DNA of 64,000 nucleotides, taken from the NCBI RefSeq assembly GCF_035046505.1, contig NC_089823.1, positions 612,767 to 676,766 on the forward strand, given 5' to 3'. The notes under the pieces are model-generated. The model saw only the letters and a program-made list of their open reading frames with translations, ran no database searches and was not told the DNA's origin. Each line of letters opens with the position of its first letter. Position 1 is the first letter of the stretch. The translations under genes and the position numbers were made by a program. The stretch comes from Tiliqua scincoides. Its lineage: Eukaryota; Chordata; Lepidosauria; Squamata; Scincidae. Below, piece by piece: positions 37,728 to 48,300 of the stretch.

Positions 37728-39590
37728 TCATAAGAACATAAGAACAGCCCCACTGGATCAGGCCATAGGCCCATCTAGTCCAGCTTCCTGTATCTCACAG
37801 CGGCCCACCAAATGCCCCAGGGAGCACACCAGATAACAAGAGACCTCATCCTGGTGCTCTCCCCTACATCTGGCATTCTGACTTAACCCATTCCTAAAAT
37901 CAGGAGGTTGCGTATACACATCATGGCTTGTACCCCATAATGGATTTTTCCTCCAGAAACTCGTCCAATCCCCTTTTAAAGGCGTCTAGGCTAGACGCCA
38001 GCACCACATCCTGTGGCAAGGAGTTCCACAGACCGACCACGCGCTGAGTAAAGAAATATTTTCTTTTGTCTGTCCTAACCTGCCCAACACTCAATTTTAG
38101 TGGATGTCCCCTGGTTCTGGTATTATGTGAGAGTGTAAAGAGCATCTCCCTATCCACTCTGTCCATCCCCTGCATAATTTTGTATGTCTCAATCATGTCC
38201 CCCCTCAAGCGTCTCTTTTCTAGGCTGAAGAGGCCCAAACGCCGTAGCCTTTCCTCATAAGGAAGGTGCCCCAGCCCCGTAATCATCTTAGTCGCTCTCT
38301 TTTGTACCTTTTCCATTTCCACTATGTCTTTTTTGAGATGCGGCGACCAGAACTGGACACAATACTCCAGGTGTGGCCTTACCATCGATTTGTACAACGG
38401 CATTATAATACTAACCGTTTTGTTCTCAATACCCTTCCTAATGATCCTAAGCATAGAATTGGCCTTCTTCACTGCCACCGCACGTTGGGTCGACACTTTC
38501 ATCGACCTGTCCACCACCACCCCAAGATCTCTCTCCTGATCTGTCACAGACAGCTCAGAACCCATCAGCCTATATCTAAAGTTTTGATTTTTTGCCCCAA
38601 TGTGCATGACTTTACACTTACTGACATTGAAGCGCATCTGCCATTTTGCTGCCCATTCTGCCAGTCTGGAGAGATCCTTCTGGAGCTCCTCACAATCACT
38701 TCTGGTCTTTACCACTCGGAAAAGTTTGGTGTCATCTGCAAACTTAGCCACTTCACTGCTCAACCCTGTCTCCAGGTCATTTACGAAGAGGTTGAAAAGC
38801 ACCGGTCCCAGGACAGATCCTTGGGGCACACCGCTTTTCACCTCTCTCCATTGTGAAAATTGCCCATTGACACCCACTCTCTGCTTCCTGGCCTCCAACC
38901 AGTTCTCAATCCACGAGAGGACCTGTCCTCTAATTCCCTGACTGTGGAGTTTTTTCAGTAGCCTTTGGTGAGGGACCGTGTCAAACGCCTTCTGAAAGTC
39001 CAGATATATAATGTCCACGGGTTCTCCCGCATCCACATGCCTGTTGACCTTTTCAAAGAATTCTATAAGGTTTGTGAGGCAAGACATACCCTTACAGAAG
39101 CCATGCTGACTCTCCCTCAGCAAGGCCTGTTCGTCTATGTGTTTTGAGATCCTATCTTTGATGAGGCATTCCACCATCTTACCCGGTATGGATGTTAGGC
39201 TGACCGGCCTATAGTTTCCCGGGTTCCCCCCTCTTTCCCTTTTTAAAAATAGGCGTGACATTTGCTATCCTCCAATCTTCTGGCACCGTGGCTGTTTTGA
39301 GGGACAAGTTGCATACCTTAGTCAAGAGATCTGCAACTTCATTCTTCAATTCCTTAATAACCCTTGGGTGTATGCCATCAGGGCCCGGTGACTTATTGAT
39401 CTTTAATTTATCAATGAGGTCTGAAACATCTTCTCTTTTAACCTCTATCTGACTTAACTCCTTGGTCAGGAGGGGCCGTTCGGGCAGCGGTATCTGCCCG
39501 AGGTCTTCTGCCGTGAAGACAGATGCAAGGAACTCATTTAATTTCTCTGCCATCTCTAAGTCTCCTTTAGACTTGACCAATGAGGTCAAG
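37728..39590 (-). mobile_element. CR1 LINE, 5'-truncated, best-preserved RT
   Basis: The longest intact CR1 frame here is 446 codons at 37921-39261. It covers RT from FKKGKRG-type text through IYLDFQKAFDTVPHQRLL, KSGVPQGSVLGPVLFNLF and EVAKFADDTKLFRVVK (catalytic FADD) to the C-terminus FLEEKSIMGYKP. The preceding portion (FTAEDLGQIPLPERPLLTKE, NKSPGPDGIHPR) is joined by one frameshift near 39235. The endonuclease half is missing. The 3' UTR and tail end at about 37728. Confidence 0.92.
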
Positions 39591-39784
39591 GCTCATTGGT
39601 GCTGGAAGTCCAACATAACAAACAGGTTTTGGAGCCAGGAAGTGGCCAGCTGGTGAGGCCCTTGGTGTGGTGGCACCAAGCGAGAACAGGCGTTCCTTCT
39701 GTGTGTGCATCACGGAGGCTGGCCAGCTGGCTGATTGACCCAGACCTAGGGTGGTCCGATGGGGTCTCCATGCACTCCCTGAGG

Positions 39785-39870
39785 CTGCAATCCTAGGCAT
39801 AATCCTTTTCCTGGGAGTAAGTCCCACTGAACATGGTGGAACCTACTTCTGAGTAGACATGCTTGTAGCA
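39785..39870. mobile_element. MITE-like repeat copy
   Basis: gcaatcctaggcataatcct, cctgggagtaagtcccactg and acttctgagtagacatgctt match the palindromic family at 36031-36118; one end is diverged. Confidence 0.45.
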
Positions 39871-39898
39871 GAAAGTGGGAAGCCTCCCATGGGCAGGA

Positions 39899-40262
39899 CA
39901 GGAGGTCTGGTCTAGAGGGCAGAGCCTCCGTTTGCCCGAAGATAACATCAGAAGGTCGCCAGTTCGAGGACACCAGCAGCTCCCTGAATGGCGAGACCTT
40001 GAGACAGCTGACAAGCCAAGCTGAGCCATCCATCTGCTCTGGCTGCCCTCCATGCGAGAGATGAAGGAGCTGCTTGGGAGGCACTGGAGGCCAGGAGAGA
40101 GATCAGACCAGGAAGATCCACCTGAAATGTTGTTGGTTCTTGAAAGAGAGAACCTCTGTGATTGTAAAAATCTCCTTGAGAGATTTAGAAACGCCTGCCT
40201 GTGTAAACCGCCTTGAATAAAGTCAGAGGAGTAATCCAATGACCAGAAAGTCGGTATATAAA
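39899..40262 (+). mobile_element. tRNA-derived SINE, copy 1
   Basis: The head ggtctggtctagagggcaga resembles a pol III box A, and ggtcgccagttcgaggacac a box B. The body continues through gaacctctgtgattgtaaaa to a 3' part tgtaaaccgccttgaataaa and cggtatataaatac, then an (ACT)n tail. A shorter copy lies at 57262-57552. The family name was not fixed. Confidence 0.75.
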
Positions 40263-40273
40263 TACCGAGTTGT

Positions 40274-40317
<44 letters not shown>

Positions 40318-40318
40318 T
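40274..40318. repeat. (ACT)n microsatellite, SINE tail
   Basis: Near-perfect act trinucleotide run directly after the SINE 3' end. Confidence 0.9.
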
Positions 40319-40491
40319 TCTGAGCCCACATTTTGAAGTGATGTGAGGAAATGAAGAAGGCTGAGCTGAAAGGTGGATTTGGCAAAGAAAGCTGTATTCT
40401 TCCCAAGGTCGTTCCCCCTCCCCGCAGGGAACCACCAATTCCATTATATCATCATATTTTGCTGCATAATTCCAGTGACTGTCCTCTAGCT

Positions 40492-40696
40492 CAGGGGCGT
40501 CAGACGTAAGGCCCAGGGGCCGGATGCAGCCCATGGAAGGCTTTTGTCGGCTAAGCAGTGCTGAGACATTACTGCTGCAAGGTCAGCCACATGAAAATTG
40601 GCTCTCCCATATCTTGAATAATGACATCACTTCCGGCCCTGGACAGGCATCAGGAATGCTGTTCAGCCCTCGGTATGCAGCAGTTGGACAGCCCTG
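40492..40696. mobile_element. 205-bp hAT MITE
   Basis: Starts CAGGGGCGTC and ends CAGCCCTG, with flanks ctctagct (40484-40491) and ccctagct (40697-40704), an 8-base duplication with one mismatch. The interior ggcccaggggccgg and cacttccggccctgg arms are complementary. Confidence 0.72.
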
Positions 40697-40789
40697 CCCT
40701 AGCTGGAGTTTCTTCCGCCGTCCTTAAGTTCAGCCGGCCTGCAGTTTCACAGGCAGAGCGTGCTTCTGGGTGCAGTGGAGAATCTGCGC

Positions 40790-41700
40790 TGCCGAGCTGA
40801 TGCAGGGTCCAGACGGAGTCTGTCCCGTCAACATGCCCAGGCCTGCGCAGGGCGGGGGCTGCCAGTTGTACCCCCCCCGACTGGCGGGCGAGTCCCTGCT
40901 GCTCTCCGCGGACGCATCTCCAGGCAGCCACGCACAGGGCCCCAGCGAGGCTCCAGCGTCGGCTGCCGCCAGCAGAGGGCGGCGTGATCCGGGGCCCCTG
41001 GCTGAAGGTCGCACTGCCGGGGCCTTCTGCGCCCACCGCAAAGTCGACGGACGGCCAGACCGACGCCGCCAGGCCCCCGAGAGGCGGGCTGGGGCTGGGG
41101 GTCCGCCCCACCTTCCCCGCCAGCCACGTGCAGAGGCTGGAGCGGAAGACCAGAGCCCTCGCCCCCTGCGCCTGCGGCGTGGGCGACGGACGGAGGCCCG
41201 CGAGGTGGCCCAGCCCAGCCCAGCCCAGCAGGACCCCGCTTCGAGCACAGCAGCTGGAGGACGGGCGGCCTCCGCCCCGCTCGCCTACCTCCGGGCTCTT
41301 CTGGCCGCGGCTGCCCGTCCGGACGCCGCGCTCCTCGACGGCAGCGCCCCCCGCAGCCCTAGCCGGGCGCGCCAGAAGAGAAGGAGGGCCTGCGGGACTC
41401 CCGCCGGGCGCTCCCTGAAGGGCGGCCTGGACGCGCCGCGGCGGGAGTGGGACGACGGGCGCTGGCCTGCAACCGCGGCTGGCGGCCTCCACACGCGCCC
41501 GCTGGCCCGCTCGGCCGGCCTCTCGCTCACGCTGCCCCGGGCCCGCCTCGTAGGGCGGCGGCCTGGCGGAGGTGCTGAGCCTTACCCTGGGGCAGAGGAG
41601 GGCGCGGAGAGGCCGGGGAGCGCGGCCTCGGCCCATGCTGAAGCCGCCACCCAGCCTCTGGAGCCTGCTGGGGACCGCCTGCCCCCAGGGCTGGACTGGC
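40790..41700. other. GC/CpG-rich block with long open frames
   Basis: Very GC-rich, CpG-dense sequence resembling a CpG island. The plus frame is open from 40770 to 42131 (453 codons) and, after one stop, is the same frame as the first NHL segment at 42264. The antisense strand is also open for hundreds of codons. Neither translation shows a domain I recognise, so it is noted as a possible promoter or first-exon region of the lost NHL gene, not as a gene. Confidence 0.4.
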
Positions 41701-42239
41701 ATTCTGTGGGGAGGAGGGCAGCACAGGCGAGGGGGCCCCGGTGGGGCCCAGAGCAGGGCACAGACCGGGCACTGCAGGAGATGGGCCTGGCAGAGGCAGT
41801 GGCGGCGGCCTGCTCCGGCTCACCAGCTGGCCCTGGCACCCTCTTTCATGCCAAGGCAGCGCTGGTGCGAGATCAGGACTCTAACAGTGGTGTGGAGCGG
41901 GGGGGGGGCACTCGGGCACCCTTGGGACATGGCTGTGCTGGGCAGGCCAGGGACTTCTCATCCTCCTGGTGGGCATCTGCCACATCGCTGGGGATACCGA
42001 GGAGAGCTGGGCCTGGCCTGGCGGATAGTGGCATGGACGTGGGGCCCCAGGAGGCCACAAGTGGCTCAGCATCGCTGCTGGAGACTCTTGGGGCAGTGAC
42101 AGCCCCTTCCTCCTCCGAGGGGCCCAGCTGAGACGCAGCAGGAGTCCGCCTCCACCAGCAGCAGGGTGCCCAGGGGTGGCTGCCTGCCCAGCATGCACTG
42201 GCCCGGAGCTTTAGTGCGGCACCCCTGCCCTGCCCTGCA

Positions 42240-42840
42240 ACCAGCTGGTGGGGCAGTGGGGGGCAGCAGGGCAACAAGCCAGGGCAGCTCTGCCTGCCCC
42301 ATGGGCTCCATGCTGCAGCAGCTGCTGGCTGCCTCTACTTGGTAGACTTTGGGAATCAGCGGCTGCAGGAGGTGGGGGCGCCAGGTGCGTCCTCCTGCTT
42401 TGGGGCAAAGCTTACTTTGACGTGGCCGTGGGCAGGGCTGGATGCCTGGCCCTGACCAGCTCCTCTGGGTGCTGTGTGGAGCTGTACAGTGCTGGGGCCT
42501 TCTGCAAACTATGCATAAGGGCTTCAGGAGCCCTGTGGCGCTGCCACCAGCCCCCAAGGCAACTTCCTGGTGGCCGACATGCAGCTTGGGGCTCTGCGCA
42601 TCCTGGGAACCCACTTGGCCTGCTAGTGCAGCAGGAAGCTTTGCTAGGCTTCCACAAGCCCTACCTGGTGGCTGCCAGTGCCAGTGGGGGGGTGACTGTG
42701 TCAGAGCTGGGGCTGCTCTGTGAAGGTGCTCGGCCCCACCGGACAGGTCCTGTGGGTGCTGGGGGAGCAGAGCAGCCCCCCAGTGCTTGCCAATCCCTGG
42801 GGTGTCTCACTGGACAAGGCAGGAAGAGTTCTTGTCTGAG
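42240..42840 (+). pseudogene. decayed NHL-repeat coding sequence
   Basis: At least four NHL-repeat segments are legible in order, alternating between two reading frames. About 42264-42382: GQLCLPHGL then GCLYLVDFGNQRLQEV. About 42389-42530, other frame: WGKAYFDVAVGRAGCLAL and CCVELYS. About 42528-42620, first frame: SPQGNFLVADMQLGALRIL. About 42645-42715, second frame: PYLVAASASGGVTVSELG. About 42720-42837, first frame: VKVLGPTGQVLWVLGEQ and NPWGVSLDKAGRVLV, then a stop. Four frame changes within 450 bp, none at an evident intron, point to a pseudogene; assembly indels in GC-rich DNA are the alternative. NHL repeats build beta-propellers in TRIM-NHL, malin and NHLRC proteins. I cannot assign the parent gene. 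Confidence 0.6.
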
Positions 42841-43070
42841 TGGGGGTGCCACTCCCAGCAGGGCTGGGAAGCCACAGACAGTCCACTGGCCCTGCTGGAC
42901 CAAGGAGCAGAGGCGGCCCAGCATGAGTTGTGCAGCGCAACCCTGTCTTGCACTGTATCCAGCGCAAGATGGGGGCAGAATTGGCTCAGCCAGAGGCAAG
43001 AGGAAACTTCCCCTTACCCCCGAGTAAGCCGCCATAGCCCCAACCCTCAGGAGGCGGCACAAGTCTGAAG

Positions 43071-43550
43071 AGAACATAAGAACAGCCCCACTGGCTCAGG
43101 CCATAGGCCCACCTAGTCCAGCTTCCTGTATCTCACAGCGGCCCACCAAATGCCCCAGGGAGCACTCCAGATAACAAGAGACCTGCAAGGCTTCCTGGGA
43201 ATTGTAGTTAAGAACATAAGAACAGCCCCACTGGATCAGGCCATAGGCCCATCTAGTCCAGCTTCCTGTATCTCACAGCGGCCCACCAAATGCCCCGGGG
43301 AGCACACCAGATAACAAGAGACCTGCAAGGCTTCCTGGGAATTGTAGTCAAGATCATAAGAACAGCCCCACTGGATCAGGCCATAGGCCCATCTAGTCCA
43401 GCTTCCTGTATCTCACAGCGGCCCACCAAATGCCCCGGGGAGCACACCAGATAACAAAAGACCTCATCCTGGTGCCCTCCCTTGCATCTGGCATAACCCA
43501 TTTCTAAAATCAGGAGGTTGCGCATACACATCATGGCTTGTACCCCTCAC
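43071..43550 (-). repeat. tandem array of 140-bp CR1-tail units
   Basis: Three near-identical units start at 43071, 43211 and 43351, a period of exactly 140 bp. Each starts with the reversed CR1 3' end (cataagaacagccccactgg). The first two units end with the non-CR1 linker ctgcaaggcttcctgggaat followed by tgtagt; the third continues instead into longer CR1 3' UTR to about 43550. This fits local tandem duplication of a CR1 tail plus flank. Confidence 0.85.
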
Positions 43551-43929
43551 TCATGGCTTCGAGCCACACTGCACTGCTCAGGGAAGGGGTTGGGGATTGT
43601 AGAGAACTGCTGCAGCCCAGCCTCGCCCTGGAATGCCCTCCCCCCATGCCTCCTCCCCAGACGCTTGCATCGCCCTCTGAGTTGGCACAGAGGCTGGTTG
43701 TGGCCTCCATGGGCCCAGCCAACACACGAGGGGGCGAAACTGTGCTGTGACCCTCTGACTAGTAGTTAGAAGGGCCCCTTCATCTCTGACAGGGAAGGTG
43801 GAATGTGAAGTTCTGCACTGAGACGGCAACCAGCACAAGGGCGCTTGTGGAGGCACAAGCAGAACGCTGCTCTGGGGAGAGGCTGCTTCGTGACGCTCCT
43901 CTGAAAGAAGCACCACCGCCTTGGCAGGC

Positions 43930-44760
43930 TGGCCGCTGAGTGGGACTGGAACCGGGTCTTGCAGCTCGCCCGGCTCTGCGCAGCTGCTCTTCCTGGACGC
44001 GCCTCTTCTGCGAGCTCCCGCGCTCCGCCTCTGGGTGTGAAAAGCTGCGGGAAAGGCTGGCTCCGCAGGGGGGAGGATGAGAAAAGCGAGCGCCGCAGGG
44101 AGCTCCTGTTCCTGGGAAGGAAGCGCAGGATGCGCCGCCGGTCTCCCCCGCGGCAGCTGGGCACTGCCAGGCTGCGCCAGCCTCCCGCAGCGCGGCGTCG
44201 GGCCCCAACCCCCGTCAGACGACAGGACACGGGAAGTGCCAGAGTGCAGCTTTATTGGCGACAGGAATTCCGCAGCGCGGGGCACGCGTGGGCGCCCCGG
44301 CCCGGCCGCCAAGTCACTTGCGGTGCCGGGACGAGGGCTGGAGGCCGCGGTCGCAGCCTCGCTCGCTCCCGGCCCGGGAGGAGGCCCCTCGATGGGAACG
44401 AGACTGACGCAGAGGACGGGGCTGGAAGGCACGGGGCGCCGGGAAAGGCCTGGCTGTCAGCCGCCCCCAGGGCCGAGCGGGGTTGGCGGGGACGCTGCTG
44501 CTGCCTCCTCCCCGCGCACCGACCCGGGAGAAGCGCCTGCAGGCCGCGCCCCGGTGGGGTCCAGCAGCAGGCGCCCTCTCAAGCCCCCCGTCCTGCGCTG
44601 GCTCAACCTTGCAGCGAGGAGCAGGGCCGAGCCTAAGGCTGCGGGTGGAGGAGAGGTGGCGCGGGGAGGCTGGCCCCGACTGCAGCCCGTCCGGCTCTCG
44701 CCCCGAGCTGGGCAAAGCTCGCTGCGCCCCTCCCCGCCTGCATGGCAGCGGGCTCGCCCT
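43930..44760. other. GC/CpG-rich block, possible unidentified minus-strand gene end
   Basis: A CpG-dense block with an AATAAA on the minus strand at 44251-44256, followed by GCTGCACTCTGG. Just upstream on that strand, an open frame from about 44775 ends with a stop at 44314. Its last 35 residues are Ser/Arg-rich (RQSRSHRGASSRAGSERG) and end SSRHRK. The stop-to-signal distance is about 60 nt, as in a compact gene end. No homology is recognised and GC bias alone could keep this frame open. It could instead be a distal 3' end of ANKRD50L. Confidence 0.3.
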
Positions 44761-44808
44761 CCCCTCCCCAAGCACAAGGCACCTTGGCAGGAAGCTTCTA
44801 GAGTGGTA

Positions 44809-44814
44809 TTTATT
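44809..44814 (-). promoter_or_regulatory. ANKRD50L: candidate poly(A) signal of ANKRD50L
   Basis: AATAAA on the minus strand (TTTATT on plus) lies about 540 nt past the ANKRD50L stop. The implied 3' UTR contains a decayed DNA-element fragment at about 44925-45110 and no other canonical signal that I noticed before this one. Confidence 0.6.
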
Positions 44815-44924
44815 TGCCCGAAGCGCCCCCAGCCTTTGCCTGCTGGCACTGGGGCGACCTCCCCCCCATTATGCTGGAATCAGCTGGGGGTGCAGGGGCA
44901 AAGCAAGCCATGCCCCCACCCAGG

Positions 44925-45110
44925 GCAGCCTTTTTCAACCCCTCATCCCACGGGCAAGGTGCTCTTCTTGTCAAGGCACACCATCAGTTTTTTGACAACT
45001 GACACTGCCTGTCCAGGGCTCATCCCCCCCCAATAATAGGGCCCTACTAATGATCCTCCTCTGGCTCACCAGTGCCACAGTACAATGGTTGAGGCTGCTC
45101 TAGGGTTTCC
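44925..45110. mobile_element. decayed hAT-like fragment in ANKRD50L 3' UTR
   Basis: cttgtcaaggcacaccatca and ttttttgacaactgacac are the reverse of gatggtgtgccttgacaatt at about 61072-61091, so both belong to one repeat family. Confidence 0.5.
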
Positions 45111-45352
45111 CCACCAACCCCTCACTCTGAGTACGCCTGGAACTCCCCTCCTGGAGTCGTGGGGGTTGCTAGGAGGGCTGCCCCCTCTTCTGGTAGTGGT
45201 GCCTCCACTCCTGGTCAAAGCCCCAGCCTAACTCCCGGCCTGCAGAGGAAGCCCAGGGCCGGACTAGTGACCCCAAAGTGCCAGCCTGCTTGGCACACAA
45301 CCAGGACCCCTCCAGATCTGCAGCATCTTTCTGCCAAGGCAGGGCTGGGCTC

Positions 45353-48300
45353 TCAGAGGGGCGTCTCCTGCTTGTACTCATAGCCGCAGGTGGCTCCCTC
45401 AAACTGCAGCTTGATGGCTGCCTTCAAGTGCAGATGGGGGTCCAGAGTGTCAATGCAGATCAAGGGGGCCCCCAGCCCCCCGCTGTGCTTGTCCTCAGTG
45501 GTGGTGTGGGGGAGTGCCAAGAGGGCCTGCCGGCGGCGGCGAGGCAGCGAATGCTGCTGGATCTGCTGAGTGAAGCTGAGGCTGTCAACGGGGGCAGTCT
45601 GGGCAGTGGCGAAAGAGTGGAAGGTGGCCCCGGAAGAGCTGTGGGAGACCTGGGACCTGCTACGCTCCCCCACGGAGTCCAGGGAAGCAGGGGGGGAGCT
45701 GCCTTGCTTGCTGAGGGGTGCAGGGCTGCCGGCAGAGCTGCCAGAAGAGCCTAACTGCGGGGAGGTGGGCACGGGGGAGGCACCATAGTGTTCCAGCAGC
45801 CGCAGCACAGCCTGGTGGCCCTGCTTGGTAGCCAAGCGCATGGGGGTGCGCCCAGCCCTGTCAAGGACGTTGGGGTTCGCTCCATGCTCGAGAAGAACTC
45901 TCACCACTTCTGTGTGACCCTCCTGTGCTGCAATGCCCAGCGCTGTGGCCCCCTGGGTGCAAGCATGGTCTGGCTGGGCCCCACTGTCCAACAAGAGGCG
46001 GGCAGTCCTGGCGTGGCCCTGCCAGGCAGCCAGGTGCAGAGCTGATCGGCACTCCCTGTCAAGTGCATCCACATCCGCCCCGTAGCTCAGGAGCAGCTGC
46101 GTGGCCTCCACCTTGCCCTGCCAGCAGGCGACATGCAGCGCAGTGCGGCCCTGAGCGTCCTGCCCCTCCAAGCTGGCCCCGTTCTCCAGCAGCAACTCCA
46201 CCATGTCCATGCGGCCCTCCAGCACCAACAGGTACAGCATGGGGCGACCCTCACTGTCAAAGAAGTTCACGTCGGCCCCCTTGCGAAGGAGCAGCTCAGC
46301 TGTGGCACAGTGCCCACCCAGCATGGCCAAGGCCAGGGCCGAAAGGCCATCGTGGCCCTGCCAGTCGATGGGGGAGGCGTGCTCTAGCAGGAAACGCACA
46401 ACATCCGTGTGCCCCTCCTGGGCAGCCAGCATCATGGGGACCTGCCCATCTTGGTTGGTTTCCCCCACACGGGCCCCTGTATCCAGCAGGGCTGCACAGG
46501 TCCTGGCATGGCCCTGCCAGGCAGCCAGGTGGAGTGGGGTCCAGCCCAGCCCGTCCCGGTGGTTCTCGTCCAGGCCTCGCTCCAGCAGAGCTCTGACCAC
46601 AGCCTCACTGCCCTGCCCAGCTGCAACCCCCAAGGCCGTCCGCCCCTCACTGTCTAGCACGTCCACAGCCGACCCCCACAGGAGCAGAGTGTCCACTACA
46701 GCTCTGTGGCCCATGGAGGAAGCTGCCAGAAGCGGGGTGCAGCCGGTGGCATCAGCCTCATCCACGCTGGCCCCAGCTTCCAGCAGCAGTTCCACCACGT
46801 CCGCATGGCCTTCGTAGGCAGCCACCAGCAGCGGGGTCATGCCGTCCCGGTCCGTGTGTCTCGGAGAGGCCCCGTGCTCCAAGAGGAGTTCCACCACCCT
46901 GGAGTAGCCACGGCTGGCTGGGACACACAGGGCTGCCACGGAGAGCGCTGTGCGCCCATCTAGGTCGGCATGGTCCACCTGAGCGCCATGCTTCAGAAGC
47001 AGCGCCACAATCTCGTGATGTCCCATATAGGCGGCGGCAATGAGTGCCGTGCGCCCCTCTGTGTCAGCCCGGTTGATGCTTGCCCCGTGCTGCAACAGCG
47101 TGGCCACAATATCTTCGTGACCTCCCCAGGCAGCTGCCCTGAGCGCAGTTCTCCCTTCAGCATCGGCACAGTCCACGTCGGCACCCGCTCGCAGGAGGAC
47201 CCCAACAGCTTCGCGGTGGCCGCCCCAGGCCGCTGCCCGCAGTGCTGTCCAGCCTTCGCGATCCGGACGGTCCACGCTAGCCCCATGGGAAAGCAGGCAG
47301 AGCAAGACTTTGGTGTGCCCTTGCCGTGCTGCAAGGGTCATGGGGGTCTGTCCGTGCCGATCGGGGGTCTCTGCTTGCGCCCCACGGACCAGGAGCAGCC
47401 CAGCCACCTCGTGATTGCCGCTATGGGCGGCACTGGCCAGCAAGGTTCTCCCGTTGGCATCACGCTGGTTGACGCTGGCACCATTTTCCAGCAGGAGGCG
47501 GACCGAGTCTTCGCGCTCCAGAGCCTGCTGCAGGGAGGGCCCCGGTCCCTGGTCCCCCAGGCAGGCCCCAGCCAGGACCAAGAGCTCCAGCACCGCCGGT
47601 TCCAGAGGCAGCAGCATCTCATCCGGCTCCAAGCAGCGCTCCACAGGGGCCCCGCACCACACCAGCCACAGCGCCAGCTGCCAGGGCTCCATTCCCAGCT
47701 CAGCCTGGAGCAGGTGGTGGGCCAGTTCACGCACCTGGCCTGGGCTCAACTCTGGAGCCTGGCAGGAGGCACTCATGGCGAGCAAGGAATGCCCCCGGGC
47801 TGGGCGGCAGAGGTACTTCTGTGTGCAGTGCTTCACGTCGCACAGCCACTCCGCAAAGCTGGCATGGAAGAGGATGCAGACGCCACCGGGCCCCTGGTGC
47901 AGCAGCACCGCCAGGGCCGAGAGCCAGCCCTCAAACTCCCTTCGGGACACCGGCTGGCGAGTCCAGACAGCGGCGTAGAGCTCCTCAGGCCTCAGCGAGC
48001 GGGGGGCGGCCAGCAGGGCCTCCAGCAAGGGGCGGACACTGGCAAACTCACGGCTGGGGAAGAGGCGCTGGCAGAGCCAGAGGTAGAGTCCGTAGAGAGT
48101 CCCAGGAATATGGCGAATCTCACGCAGGGTGACCAGCTCCCCAGCCACGCCATCCAGCACCCGCTCCAGGTACAGCAGACACCCGTTGCTCTTGATGTGC
48201 AGCTGGCTCAGGGCCTCGGCCGTGTCCCGCGTTAGGTGCCGCCGGAGGGCCTCCTCCCGATTCAGCCGGGCCAGGATGTACTGCTGCACATCGCAGACCA

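Noticed and set aside
39899-39975. stand-alone tRNA gene
   Set aside because: Box A- and B-like motifs are part of a SINE head with a long body and 3' tail; no complete cloverleaf could be drawn.
40650-41702. 350-codon open frame on the minus strand
   Set aside because: It overlaps the equally long plus frame in CpG-rich DNA, runs across a hAT MITE end at 40696, and has no recognisable domain.
43071-43550. CRISPR-like regular repeats
   Set aside because: Units are 140 bp, contain CR1 tail sequence and have no repeat/spacer structure; the DNA is vertebrate.
46970-48235. 421-codon open frame on the plus strand
   Set aside because: It is a mirror of the ankyrin-repeat exon of ANKRD50L.
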